NCBI GenBank assembly: GCA_023269455.1
Contig: JAHFTG010000135.1
Coordinates: 1-6,185, forward strand
Source: Opitutaceae bacterium
GTDB lineage: Bacteria; Verrucomicrobiota; Verrucomicrobiia; Opitutales; Opitutaceae
Length of the DNA stretch: 6,185 nucleotides
Direction: 5' to 3'
Under the pieces are notes generated by a model that worked only from the letters and a program-made list of their open reading frames with translations, was not told the DNA's origin and did not search any database. Below are positions 1 through 6,185 of the stretch, piece after piece (within the stretch, counting starts at the first letter, position 1; every line of letters starts with the position of its first letter). A program made the translations under genes and the position numbers.

Positions 1-486
1 CTTGATAAACGACGTGAGCACGGCGCGGCTGTAGTCCGCGTCCATGGTGAAAGCCGTGTGGTCCCAGTCGCAGGAGCAACCGAGCTGGCGAAGCTGACGG
101 AGGATGTGGTCGCCCTTTTCGTCGCGCCACGTCCACACGCGCTTGAGGAACTCGTCGCGGCCGAGATCGCGGCGGCCTTTGCCCTCGGTTTTCTTGAGGT
201 GTTTTTCGACCATCGTCTGCGTGGCGATGCCGGCGTGGTCGGTGCCGGGAATCCAGCAGGCGGCCTTGCCTTCGAGGCGGGCGCGACGGATGAGGACGTC
301 CTGGAGAGTGTTGTTGAGCACATGGCCCATGTGCAGGATGCCGGTGACGTTGGGCGGCGGGATGACGATGGTGTAGGTCTCCTGCCCGGGCGCGGCGTGG
401 CCGGCGAAGCACTTGGCCTCCTGCCAGGCGGCATACCACTTGTCCTCAACGTCCTTCGGTTCGTAGCTCTTGGTGATGTCGGCCAT
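1..486 (-). CDS. valS: Valyl-tRNA synthetase, N-terminal part (gene runs off the left end)
   Basis: Class I aminoacyl-tRNA synthetase that charges tRNA-Val with valine in the cytoplasm. The reverse strand reads open from ATG at 486 to base 1, giving 162 residues with no stop. The class I nucleotide-binding signature is plain: PPPNVTGILHMGH at residues 43-55, with HMGH (52-55) as the HIGH-type ATP-binding motif. PGTDHAGIATQ at residues 80-90 is a typical ValRS block, and the opening (SYEPKDVEDKWYAAWQ) is the usual ValRS N-terminus. The C-terminal KMSKS loop, editing domain and coiled coil lie outside the window. The start is fixed by the family's normal N-terminus. No Shine-Dalgarno sequence precedes it, only TTTCCC. 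It is transcribed divergently from glnD. The family call is secure, since the PPPNVTG and TDHAG context separates it from IleRS and LeuRS. Confidence 0.96.
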   Translation of the reverse strand, partial: MADITKSYEPKDVEDKWYAAWQEAKCFAGHAAPGQETYTIVIPPPNVTGILHMGHVLNNTLQDVLIRRARLEGKAACWIPGTDHAGIATQTMVEKHLKKTEGKGRRDLGRDEFLKRVWTWRDEKGDHILRQLRQLGCSCDWDHTAFTMDADYSRAVLTSFIK

Positions 487-590
487 GGGAAAATTATGAA
501 CGGTCACGCAACCAGCCGCGACGCTGCGTGGCAAGCGGAGGATTGGCCGCTCGACTGCGGGCGTTCATTCCCTCAATTAAGCGAACACTC
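487..590. promoter_or_regulatory. Divergent valS/glnD intergenic region
   Basis: These 104 bases separate the valS start (486, minus) from the preferred glnD start (591, plus), so they should carry start signals for both genes. On the glnD side the region is AT-richer only near 573-580 (TCAATTAA), and I see no convincing -35/-10 pair. On the valS side there is a CATAAT hexamer, listed separately. No strong inverted repeat or T-box-like leader is visible. The space is far too short for a T-box riboswitch, a common valS control in Firmicutes. An in-frame GTG at 528 could start glnD inside this region and would shrink it to 41 bases. Confidence 0.55.
493..498 (-). promoter_or_regulatory. Possible -10 element for valS (CATAAT)
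   Basis: On the reverse strand CATAAT matches the sigma-70 -10 consensus TATAAT at 5 of 6 positions. It stands out in GC-rich surroundings and ends 6 bases before the valS ATG. If it is used, transcription would start at or next to the start codon and give a leaderless or nearly leaderless mRNA. No good -35 hexamer lies 16-18 bases upstream: the 17-base position reads TCGCGG, a poor match to TTGACA. A chance match is quite possible. Confidence 0.25.
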
Positions 591-3401
591 ATGCTAGGTC
601 GCATTCAGAAACACGCTCAGGAACGCCTCAACTTCACCGGAGACGTTCCGGTCGCCAAACGCCTCTCGGCGTGCAAGACTTTCCTGCGCCTCGAAAGCGC
701 GATGATCCGCATGCGCCACGACGCCGGCGAATCCGGCCTCGCCGTCGCGCAGGCGCGCGCGGGCATGGTGGACGTGATGCTGCGCCATCTCTTCGACTAC
801 GCGATCGCCAGCTACGAACGCCTGAACGAAAAACTCCCCGCCCCCGTCGCGTTGCTCGCCATCGGCGGCTACGGACGCGGCGAGGTCAGCCCGTTCAGCG
901 ACATCGACATCATGTTTCTTTTTCCCGCGAAGGCCCGCGCAGGTTTCGTGCAGCCGCTCCAGGCCCACCTCGTCAACGAGATCCTCTACATCCTCTGGGA
1001 TTGCGGCCTGAAGGTCGGCCACTCCACCCGCACGATCGACGAGGTGTTCGCCGAGGCCCGCAAGGACATCCAGAGCAAGACCGCCATGCTGGAGTCGCGC
1101 CTGATCGCCGGCTCGTCCGCGCTCTTCAACGGCTTCGAGCAGGCCTACCGCGTTTACTACACCGTCGAAGATCCCAAGGCCTACATCGCCGCGCGCCTCT
1201 CCGACCAGGCCACCCGCCGCGCCAAATACGGCGACACCGTTTTCCTCCAGGAACCCGACGTGAAAAACGGCGTGGGCGGCCTGCGCGACTACCAAAACGC
1301 CCTCTGGATGGCCCGCGTGAAACTAGGCATCAACTCCATCCAGGAACTCGCCGTGCAAAACTATCTCCGGCGAAACGAGCTCCGCGACTTCGTGCGCGCC
1401 TACAACTTCCTCCAGCGCGTGCGCAACGAGCTCCACTTCCAAAAAAAGCGCCCCACCGACGTCCTCGACCTCGAAGCCCAGCCGCGCATCGCCCAGGGCC
1501 TCGGCTATAACCACCGCACGCTGCTCGGCCGCGTGGAGCATTTCATGCGCGACTACTACAAGTCCGCGCAGACCATCTTCCGCATCTCCACGATCATCGA
1601 GAGCCGCCTCGCCCTCACCCTCGAAAAACCGCGCACCGGCCTCATCGGTTCCTTCCGCGAGGCCGTCCGCGCACGGCGCGACCAACGCAGCAAACACATC
1701 GACGGCTTCATCCTGCGCGGACGCGAACTCGGCGCCGATTCGCCCAACGTCTTCCGCGAAGATCCCGTCCGCCTCATCCGCGTCTTCCGCCACTGCCAGA
1801 GCCTCAATGCCCAGCTCGATTTTTCGCTCCAGACGCTCATCCGCGATTCCCTTCCGCTTATCACGCGCAAGGTCACGCGCTCGGCCGACGCCAACATCAG
1901 CTTCAAGGCCATCCTCGACGAAGCCGGTGCGGTTTACCCCGCGCTCAGCCTCATGCACGAGCTCGGCGTCCTGGGGCGTTTCATCCCGGAATTTGATGGG
2001 CTTACCTGCCTCGTGCAGCACGAATACTATCACCGCTACACGGCCGACATCCATACGCTCAACGCCATCAAGGAACTCGACCAGGTCTTCACCGAAGCCG
2101 AGCCCATCACGTTAAAATACCGCTCCGCCCTTCACGAAACCACCAGCCCCACGCTGCTTTATCTGATTCTTCTGCTCCACGACATCGGCAAGGCCAAAGG
2201 CATCCAAGGCCACGCCGAGAGCGGCGTGGAAATCGCCATCCCGCTCCTCAAACGCCTCGAAGTCTCTGAGGTGAATTCCGAGATGGTGATCTTCGTCATA
2301 AAAAATCATCTCATCATGGCACGCTTTTGGCAGAAGCGGGACGTAGATGATCCCAACACTGCCGCTGCATTCGCCGAATTGGTCGGAAACGCCGAGAAGC
2401 TCCGCTATCTCTACGTCCACACATTCTGCGACGCCCGCGGCACTGCGGCCGGACTTTGGAACGGTTACAAAGACACCCTTCATTCCTCACTCTATCGCTC
2501 CACGCTCGATCACCTGATTCTCGGCCCCGCGATCGCGACCCACAATTCCCAACGGTTGAAAATGACCTTCCAGGCTCTCGTCTCCCAAAAAATTCCCGGC
2601 ATCAGCGAGGACGAGATCACCGCGCATTTCAATCTGCTGCCCGAGCGATATTTCATCCACACCGAAACCGCCGAGATCGCCCTGCACATCAGCATGGTCA
2701 ACGGCCTGCTGAAGTCCATCGCCCAGGCCAATTCCGTCGGCTCCCTGCACCCGGTGATCGAGTGGAAAGACGACCTCAACCGCTCCCTCACCGTCGTCAA
2801 CGTCGTCACGTGGGACCGCGCCGGCCTCTTCTACAAACTCGCGGGCGCGTTCAGCGTCGCGGGCCTTTCGATTCTCGGCGCCAAGGTCATCTCCCGCAGC
2901 GACCACATCGCGATCGACACCTTCTACGTCGTCGAGCCCGGCCGCGGCGTCGTGCAAAGCTCCAAGGCCCAGGAAATCTTCGCCAAGACCGTCGAAGAGT
3001 CCCTCGTCGCCAACAAAGACCTCTACCCCGACATCGTCGCCCAAGCCAAAAAATTCGCCTCCACCCAGCGTTACAACACGCCCTCCGGCAGCGAGGCCGT
3101 GCAATCCTCCTTCCCGCCCACGGTAGATGTTTACCACGAACTCTCGATGCAGCGCACCATCGTGGAAGTTCAGGCGCGCGACGAGATCGGCCTCCTCTTC
3201 CGTCTGGGCAAAACCATCAGCGACCACGGCTTCGACATCACCTTCGCCCGCATCGGCACCGAACGCGGCGTCGCCATCGACACCTTCTACATCGAGAGCG
3301 ACAACCACGAGCCCACTGCGGACACCTCCCGCCTGCACGCGCTCCGCGAAGCTCTCGCCGCCATCATCATGCCCGCCCCCGCGCAAGCCGAGGCCGTCTG
3401 A
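591..3401 (+). CDS. glnD: Bifunctional PII uridylyltransferase / uridylyl-removing enzyme GlnD
   Basis: Cytoplasmic glutamine sensor that adds UMP to PII proteins (GlnB/GlnK) when glutamine is low and removes it when glutamine is high. The product is 936 residues; E. coli GlnD is 890. Domain order is complete. The nucleotidyltransferase core has GGYGRGEVSPFSDID at residues 92-106, with likely metal-binding D104 and D106. PDVKNGVGGLRDYQNALW (222-239) is the GlnD-type PDVK-GGLRD block. The HD hydrolase has HRYTADIH (481-488), LLHDIGK (528-534, H530/D531) and H541. QKRDVDDPNT (581-590) and the following LRYLYVHTFCDARGTAAGLWN are typical of GlnD. Two C-terminal ACT domains (about 732-805 and 854-930) should sense glutamine. 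Both catalytic centres look intact. ATG 591 is preferred. An in-frame GTG at 528 would add 21 residues that look like translated spacer. Neither start has a Shine-Dalgarno sequence. The stop is TGA. The PII and glutamine synthetase genes are not in the window. Confidence 0.96.
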   Translation: MLGRIQKHAQERLNFTGDVPVAKRLSACKTFLRLESAMIRMRHDAGESGLAVAQARAGMVDVMLRHLFDYAIASYERLNEKLPAPVALLAIGGYGRGEVSPFSDIDIMFLFPAKARAGFVQPLQAHLVNEILYILWDCGLKVGHSTRTIDEVFAEARKDIQSKTAMLESRLIAGSSALFNGFEQAYRVYYTVEDPKAYIAARLSDQATRRAKYGDTVFLQEPDVKNGVGGLRDYQNALWMARVKLGINSIQELAVQNYLRRNELRDFVRAYNFLQRVRNELHFQKKRPTDVLDLEAQPRIAQGLGYNHRTLLGRVEHFMRDYYKSAQTIFRISTIIESRLALTLEKPRTGLIGSFREAVRARRDQRSKHIDGFILRGRELGADSPNVFREDPVRLIRVFRHCQSLNAQLDFSLQTLIRDSLPLITRKVTRSADANISFKAILDEAGAVYPALSLMHELGVLGRFIPEFDGLTCLVQHEYYHRYTADIHTLNAIKELDQVFTEAEPITLKYRSALHETTSPTLLYLILLLHDIGKAKGIQGHAESGVEIAIPLLKRLEVSEVNSEMVIFVIKNHLIMARFWQKRDVDDPNTAAAFAELVGNAEKLRYLYVHTFCDARGTAAGLWNGYKDTLHSSLYRSTLDHLILGPAIATHNSQRLKMTFQALVSQKIPGISEDEITAHFNLLPERYFIHTETAEIALHISMVNGLLKSIAQANSVGSLHPVIEWKDDLNRSLTVVNVVTWDRAGLFYKLAGAFSVAGLSILGAKVISRSDHIAIDTFYVVEPGRGVVQSSKAQEIFAKTVEESLVANKDLYPDIVAQAKKFASTQRYNTPSGSEAVQSSFPPTVDVYHELSMQRTIVEVQARDEIGLLFRLGKTISDHGFDITFARIGTERGVAIDTFYIESDNHEPTADTSRLHALREALAAIIMPAPAQAEAV

Positions 3402-3487
3402 TTGCGGTGATCCGCGAAACCTGAAAGCAGGCGTAAACACCGGCGAAATTCTCGCCATCGCCTCCGTCTCCCTCAAAGCTGTCCGGC
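3402..3487 (+). other. Spacer between glnD and the histidine kinase gene
   Basis: This 86-base gap holds two small hairpins: GCGG-TGAT-CCGC at 3404-3415, right after the glnD stop, and GGCGA-AATTC-TCGCC at 3442-3456. Both stems are only 4-5 bp and neither is followed by a T-run, so neither is a credible intrinsic terminator. I see no clear promoter. The simplest reading is that transcription continues from glnD into the kinase gene, although a weak internal promoter cannot be excluded. Confidence 0.4.
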
Positions 3488-5230
3488 GTGGCAACTCATA
3501 AGGCGTCCCCCTCCGACTCTTCGGCTTCCGGTGTCTCCCACCCGAAATTCTACGAAGCGCTTTATCGCATCAGCAGCATCGCCGGCCGGGTGAGCGATCC
3601 GCGCGAAGCCATCGGCGACATCCTGGTGGTTTTTATAGAAGTGCTCAACGCCTCCTCCGGCACCGTCTCGCTTCTCAACCCCGACTCCGGAAAACTTGAA
3701 ATCGAGGTCCAGCACGGCCTCCCCCCCGACAGCGACGAGGTCTCCCTCCGCCTCGGCCAGGGCATCACCGGTTGGGTCGCCTTTCACGGACGCCCCCAAC
3801 TCGTGGCCAACGTCGCCGTCGATTCCCGCTACATCGCCCTCCGCCCCGAAGTGCGCAGCGAAATGGCCGCCCCCATGCTCGAAGGCGGCGGCCAGGTTCT
3901 CGGCGTCATCAATCTCGATAGCGACGTCCTCGGCGGCTTCAACGACGCCGACCTCGCCTTCTTCATCCGTCTCACCGAGGAGGCCACCGCCGTCATGCAG
4001 CGCCTCTGGCAACTCCGTCACCTCAGCGGCAAGGCCCGCCAGCTCGAATCGCTCATCACCATCGGCCAGTCCCTCGTCGGCAAGCTCGAGCAGCAGGAAC
4101 TCTTCGACACCATCACCCGCGACGCCCGCCTCATCACCAACAGCCGCGCCTGCATCTTTTATCTCTGCGATCTCAACCGCCAGACCCTGCGCCTCGTCTC
4201 GCTCACCAGCCCCGTCATCATCCCGCTGCCCGACGCCGATCTCCCGCTCGAATCCTGCCTCACCGCCGCCGCCATCCACACGCGCCGTCAGGTCGAGTTT
4301 GCCAACATCCAGTCTCCCGAGTTTCGCGACGTCATCGACCTTCCCCGCGACGATGCCCTCCGCTCCGTCCTCGCCGCCCCCGTCGTTTACGAAAACGAAG
4401 TCATCGGCGTCCTCGCCGTCTTCACCGACCACGTCCACCGCTTCAACAACGACGAGAAACGCCTCCTCGCCGCCCTCGCCTCCCTCGGTGCCGTCGCCCT
4501 GCAAAACTCCCGCCTCTACTCCCGCGTCTTCCAAAGCGAAGAGTCCCTCCGCAAAAACGAACAGCTCACCACCCTTGGCCTGCTCGCCGCCGAGATCGCC
4601 CACGAGATTCGAAATCCGCTCACCGTCATCAAGCTCCTCTTCGGTTACCTCGATCTCAATTTCCCCGAAGACGATCCCCGCCGCACCGATGTCCGCGTCA
4701 TCAGCGAAAAACTCGACCAACTCGAGGCCATCGTCTCCCGCGTGCTCAGTTTTGCCAAGGCGCCCTCCAGCCTTCACTCGCGCTGGTCGCTCGCCGACAT
4801 GGTCGGCGACACCATCGTGCTCATCCGCCTCAAGCTCGCGCAGAACAAGATCCAGCTCCGCTACGAACCGCCCGCCCGCGCCCTCGTGGTCGATGTCCAC
4901 AAAGGCCAGATCCAGCAAGTCATGCTCAACCTCCTGCTCAATTCCATGCAGGCCATGCCCGAAGGCGGCGTGATCACCATCCGCTGCGGCACCGAAGATC
5001 GCGGCGACGCGCATTTCGCCCTCGTTGACATCATCGACACCGGACGAGGCATCCCCGAGGAACTGCGCGCACACATCTTCGATTCGTTCCTCTCCGGTCG
5101 CGCCGATGGCACCGGCCTGGGCCTCGCCATCGCCAAGCGCATCCTCATCAGCCACCACGGCGACATCACCCTTGTCGCCACCAGCCCGCAAGGCACGACC
5201 CTGCGCATGGCCCTCCCCATCGCTTCATAA
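3488..5230 (+). CDS. Soluble double-GAF sensor histidine kinase
   Basis: A two-component sensor kinase of 580 residues that should autophosphorylate on histidine and pass the phosphate to a response regulator. Domains in order: GAF 1 (about 20-172, with GQGITGWVAFHGRPQLVANV at 90-109 and APMLEGGGQVLGVINLDS near 128-145); GAF 2 (about 187-340, with SVLAAPVVYENEVIGVLAVF near 293-312); a short helical linker (about 345-362); HisKA with H-box AAEIAHEIRNPLTV (367-380), phosphoacceptor H372; and HATPase_c with N-box NLLLNSMQA (481-489, N485), G1 box DTGRG (517-521), and F/G2 region IFDSFLSGRADGTGLGLAIA (530-549). There is no membrane segment, signal peptide, PAS or receiver domain, so it is probably cytoplasmic. 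The start is GTG at 3488: an in-frame TAA at 3434 limits extension, no other ATG or GTG lies between, and the next ATG is inside GAF 1. No Shine-Dalgarno sequence is seen. The partner regulator is not adjacent and the signal is unknown. The kinase core resembles the NtrB/AtoS group, but a specific name is not justified. Confidence 0.93.
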   Translation: MATHKASPSDSSASGVSHPKFYEALYRISSIAGRVSDPREAIGDILVVFIEVLNASSGTVSLLNPDSGKLEIEVQHGLPPDSDEVSLRLGQGITGWVAFHGRPQLVANVAVDSRYIALRPEVRSEMAAPMLEGGGQVLGVINLDSDVLGGFNDADLAFFIRLTEEATAVMQRLWQLRHLSGKARQLESLITIGQSLVGKLEQQELFDTITRDARLITNSRACIFYLCDLNRQTLRLVSLTSPVIIPLPDADLPLESCLTAAAIHTRRQVEFANIQSPEFRDVIDLPRDDALRSVLAAPVVYENEVIGVLAVFTDHVHRFNNDEKRLLAALASLGAVALQNSRLYSRVFQSEESLRKNEQLTTLGLLAAEIAHEIRNPLTVIKLLFGYLDLNFPEDDPRRTDVRVISEKLDQLEAIVSRVLSFAKAPSSLHSRWSLADMVGDTIVLIRLKLAQNKIQLRYEPPARALVVDVHKGQIQQVMLNLLLNSMQAMPEGGVITIRCGTEDRGDAHFALVDIIDTGRGIPEELRAHIFDSFLSGRADGTGLGLAIAKRILISHHGDITLVATSPQGTTLRMALPIAS

Positions 5231-5242
5231 ACGCTCCCCGCC

Positions 5243-5431
5243 ATGTCCTCTCCCGAGCAAAAAAGAAAACTGATGCTGGCGACCATCGCCATCCTCGCGC
5301 TGGCCATCGTCCTCATCCTCGTGCTGCCGCTCAAGCTGCCTCTCCCGCTGCGCCTCGCCGTGGCCGGCACCGACCTCATCGCCGCCCTCGTCGTCTTCGT
5401 CGCCTGGCGACAAGCCGCGCCTCCGCGCTGA
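5243..5431 (+). CDS. Small two-helix membrane protein, function unknown
   Basis: A 62-residue open frame starting at ATG 5243, 12 bases after the kinase stop, and ending with TGA. The N-terminus (MSSPEQKRK) is charged. It is followed by a strongly hydrophobic stretch at about residues 10-29 and, after a Pro/Leu-rich turn (PLKLPLPLR), a second at about 38-55. The C-terminus, WRQAAPPR, is basic. The positive-inside rule suggests both ends face the cytoplasm. I recognise no family. The frame keeps the C-rich third positions of its neighbours and fills the gap between two firm genes, which supports it as real, but GC-rich DNA can produce such frames by chance. It may be co-translated with the kinase. 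Whether it anchors or modulates that soluble kinase is speculation. Confidence 0.6.
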   Translation: MSSPEQKRKLMLATIAILALAIVLILVLPLKLPLPLRLAVAGTDLIAALVVFVAWRQAAPPR

Positions 5432-5436
5432 GCACT

Positions 5437-5470
5437 CTCTCCGGTTTCCGGTCTCTGCTCTCCGGTTTCC
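5437..5470. repeat. 13-bp direct repeat, 21-base period
   Basis: CTCTCCGGTTTCC occurs exactly at 5437-5449 and again at 5458-5470, 21 bases apart start to start, with a related GGTCTCTG between them. The pair fills most of the 41-base spacer before the phosphodiesterase start at 5473. The period is a multiple of three and the frame is open through it (LSGF twice), but no ATG, GTG or TTG starts that frame nearby, so it is most likely untranslated. It could be replication slippage or a binding site. Confidence 0.6.
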
Positions 5471-5472
5471 CC

Positions 5473-6185
5473 ATGCGCCCCCTCATCATCGGCCACCGCG
5501 GCGCCTGCGGTTATGCTGCGGAAAACACCCTTGCCTCCGCCGCCCTCGCCCACGCCCAAGGCGCCGATCTCATCGAACTCGACGTCATCCTCTCCCGCGA
5601 CGGCGAACTCGTCATCTGCCACGACCTCCACCTCGACGACCTCACCGATGTCGCCGCGCGCTTCCCCGGTCGCGCCCGTGCCGACGGCCTTACCTACGTC
5701 CTCGACCTCGACTGGGCCGAACTCCGCACCCTTCAAGTCGGCCCGCGCCACGATGGCACGCCTGCGCCTCGCGTTTTTTCTCCGCAGCCACTCGCCACGC
5801 TTGATCAACACCTCGAGCAACTCGCCGCCCTCAACCACGTCTCCGGCCGCCGCGTCGAACTCTACCTCGAATTAAAATCGCCCGCCTGGCACACCGCCGC
5901 CGGCCGCGACCTCTGCGCCGCCGCCCTCGCCGGCCTCGCGCGCCACGACTTCACCCGCGCCACCGATCCCGTCATCGTCGAAAGCTTCGACCCCGCCGCC
6001 CTCCGCCGCCTGCGCACCGAGTTCGGCACAACCCTCCGCCTCACCCAGCTCCTCGGCGAAAACACTTGGCACGAAGCCGCCTGTGACTACGACGCCATGC
6101 GCACCGCCACCGGCCTGCGCGAAATCGCCACCTACGCCTCCGCCATCGCGATCAACCTTGATCGCGTGCTCGCTTCATCTGACTT
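5473..6185 (+). CDS. glpQ: GlpQ-type glycerophosphodiester phosphodiesterase, N-terminal part (runs off the right end)
   Basis: Hydrolyses glycerophosphodiesters (deacylated phospholipid head groups such as glycerophosphocholine or glycerophosphoethanolamine) to sn-glycerol 3-phosphate and an alcohol. ATG 5473 opens a frame of 237 codons to the window edge. The GDPD active site is present: GHRG (7-10, H8 and R9), AENT (16-19, E17), ELDV (35-38, E35 and D37) and CHD (49-51, H50). The stretch from HDLHLDDLTDVAARFPGRAR onward follows the GlpQ branch rather than the shorter UgpQ branch, as do LNHVSGRRVELYLELKSP, VIVESFDPAALRRLR and GLREIATYASAIAINLDRVL. The usual P of the PE(N/H)T motif is A16. 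The family's periplasmic E. coli GlpQ has a signal peptide; here the catalytic GHRG begins at residue 7 and no upstream start offers a leader, so the enzyme is probably cytoplasmic. The last segment of the barrel is outside the window. The gene follows the small membrane protein by 41 bases and is probably in the same operon. Confidence 0.9.
   Translation, partial: MRPLIIGHRGACGYAAENTLASAALAHAQGADLIELDVILSRDGELVICHDLHLDDLTDVAARFPGRARADGLTYVLDLDWAELRTLQVGPRHDGTPAPRVFSPQPLATLDQHLEQLAALNHVSGRRVELYLELKSPAWHTAAGRDLCAAALAGLARHDFTRATDPVIVESFDPAALRRLRTEFGTTLRLTQLLGENTWHEAACDYDAMRTATGLREIATYASAIAINLDRVLASSD

Noticed and set aside
547..560. Inverted repeat CCGC-TCGACT-GCGG as an operator between valS and glnD
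   Set aside because: The arms are only 4 bp and do not extend outward, so there is too little to support a binding site.
58..597. Plus-strand frame of 179 codons over the valS region
   Set aside because: The reverse strand here encodes an unmistakable valyl-tRNA synthetase N-terminus, and the plus-strand product has no recognisable domain.
3404..3415. Hairpin GCGG-TGAT-CCGC just after the glnD stop as a terminator
   Set aside because: The stem is only 4 bp and no T-run follows.
3442..3456. Hairpin GGCGA-AATTC-TCGCC before the kinase gene as a terminator or regulatory stem
   Set aside because: The 5-bp stem has no T-run after it. Such short inverted repeats are expected by chance in GC-rich DNA.
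2487..3494. Antisense frame of 335 codons opposite the 3' half of glnD
   Set aside because: Low-complexity G/D/V/E-rich shadow. The glnD HD and ACT motifs on the other strand explain the sequence.
3696..4973. Plus-strand frame of 425 codons inside the kinase gene
   Set aside because: The product is almost entirely Ser, Pro, Ala and Thr, typical of an out-of-frame reading of GC-rich DNA, and it lies wholly within the confirmed gene.
3473..5191. Long antisense open frame of 572 codons opposite the histidine kinase gene
   Set aside because: It is a shadow of the kinase's C-rich third positions. The translation is G/E/A/D/V-rich with no recognisable motif, while the plus strand carries a full set of kinase boxes.
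4861..5838. Antisense frame of 325 codons across the kinase end, small gene and glpQ start
   Set aside because: It spans three plus-strand genes, changes composition along its length and shows no motif, so it is a chance open frame.

Overview
This is a GC-rich, densely coding bacterial chromosome segment with five protein genes. One, at the left end, reads leftward (valS). The other four read rightward: glnD, a double-GAF histidine kinase, a tiny two-helix membrane protein, and a glpQ-type phosphodiesterase cut by the right end. I see no rRNA, tRNA, CRISPR array, insertion sequence or phage gene. Synonymous positions strongly favour C (GCC, CTC, ATC, CGC), and none of the five starts has a clear Shine-Dalgarno sequence. 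Together with the general look of the proteins this suggests Verrucomicrobiota, possibly Opitutaceae. That assignment is an inference from style, not from a marker gene.

Layout: bases 1-486 (minus) hold the N-terminal 162 residues of valyl-tRNA synthetase. Bases 487-590 are a divergent intergenic region that must carry the start signals for valS and glnD. Bases 591-3401 (plus) hold glnD, the bifunctional PII uridylyltransferase/uridylyl-removing enzyme, with all expected domains. An 86-base gap follows. Bases 3488-5230 hold a soluble sensor kinase (GAF-GAF-HisKA-HATPase). After 12 bases comes a 62-codon membrane protein (5243-5431). After a 41-base spacer containing a 13-bp direct repeat comes a GlpQ-like glycerophosphodiester phosphodiesterase (5473 to beyond 6185) with no signal peptide.

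How the genes may fit together: GlnD is the glutamine sensor that controls PII proteins. The kinase beside it has the cytoplasmic, membrane-free plan of NtrB-like kinases, but with two GAF domains where NtrB has a PAS domain, and no response regulator lies next to it. The close spacing of kinase, small membrane protein and phosphodiesterase suggests one transcript, possibly started upstream of glnD. A functional link to nitrogen control is a hypothesis only. Most of the window is ordinary housekeeping and signalling DNA, and I found no convincing sign of an undescribed multi-gene system.
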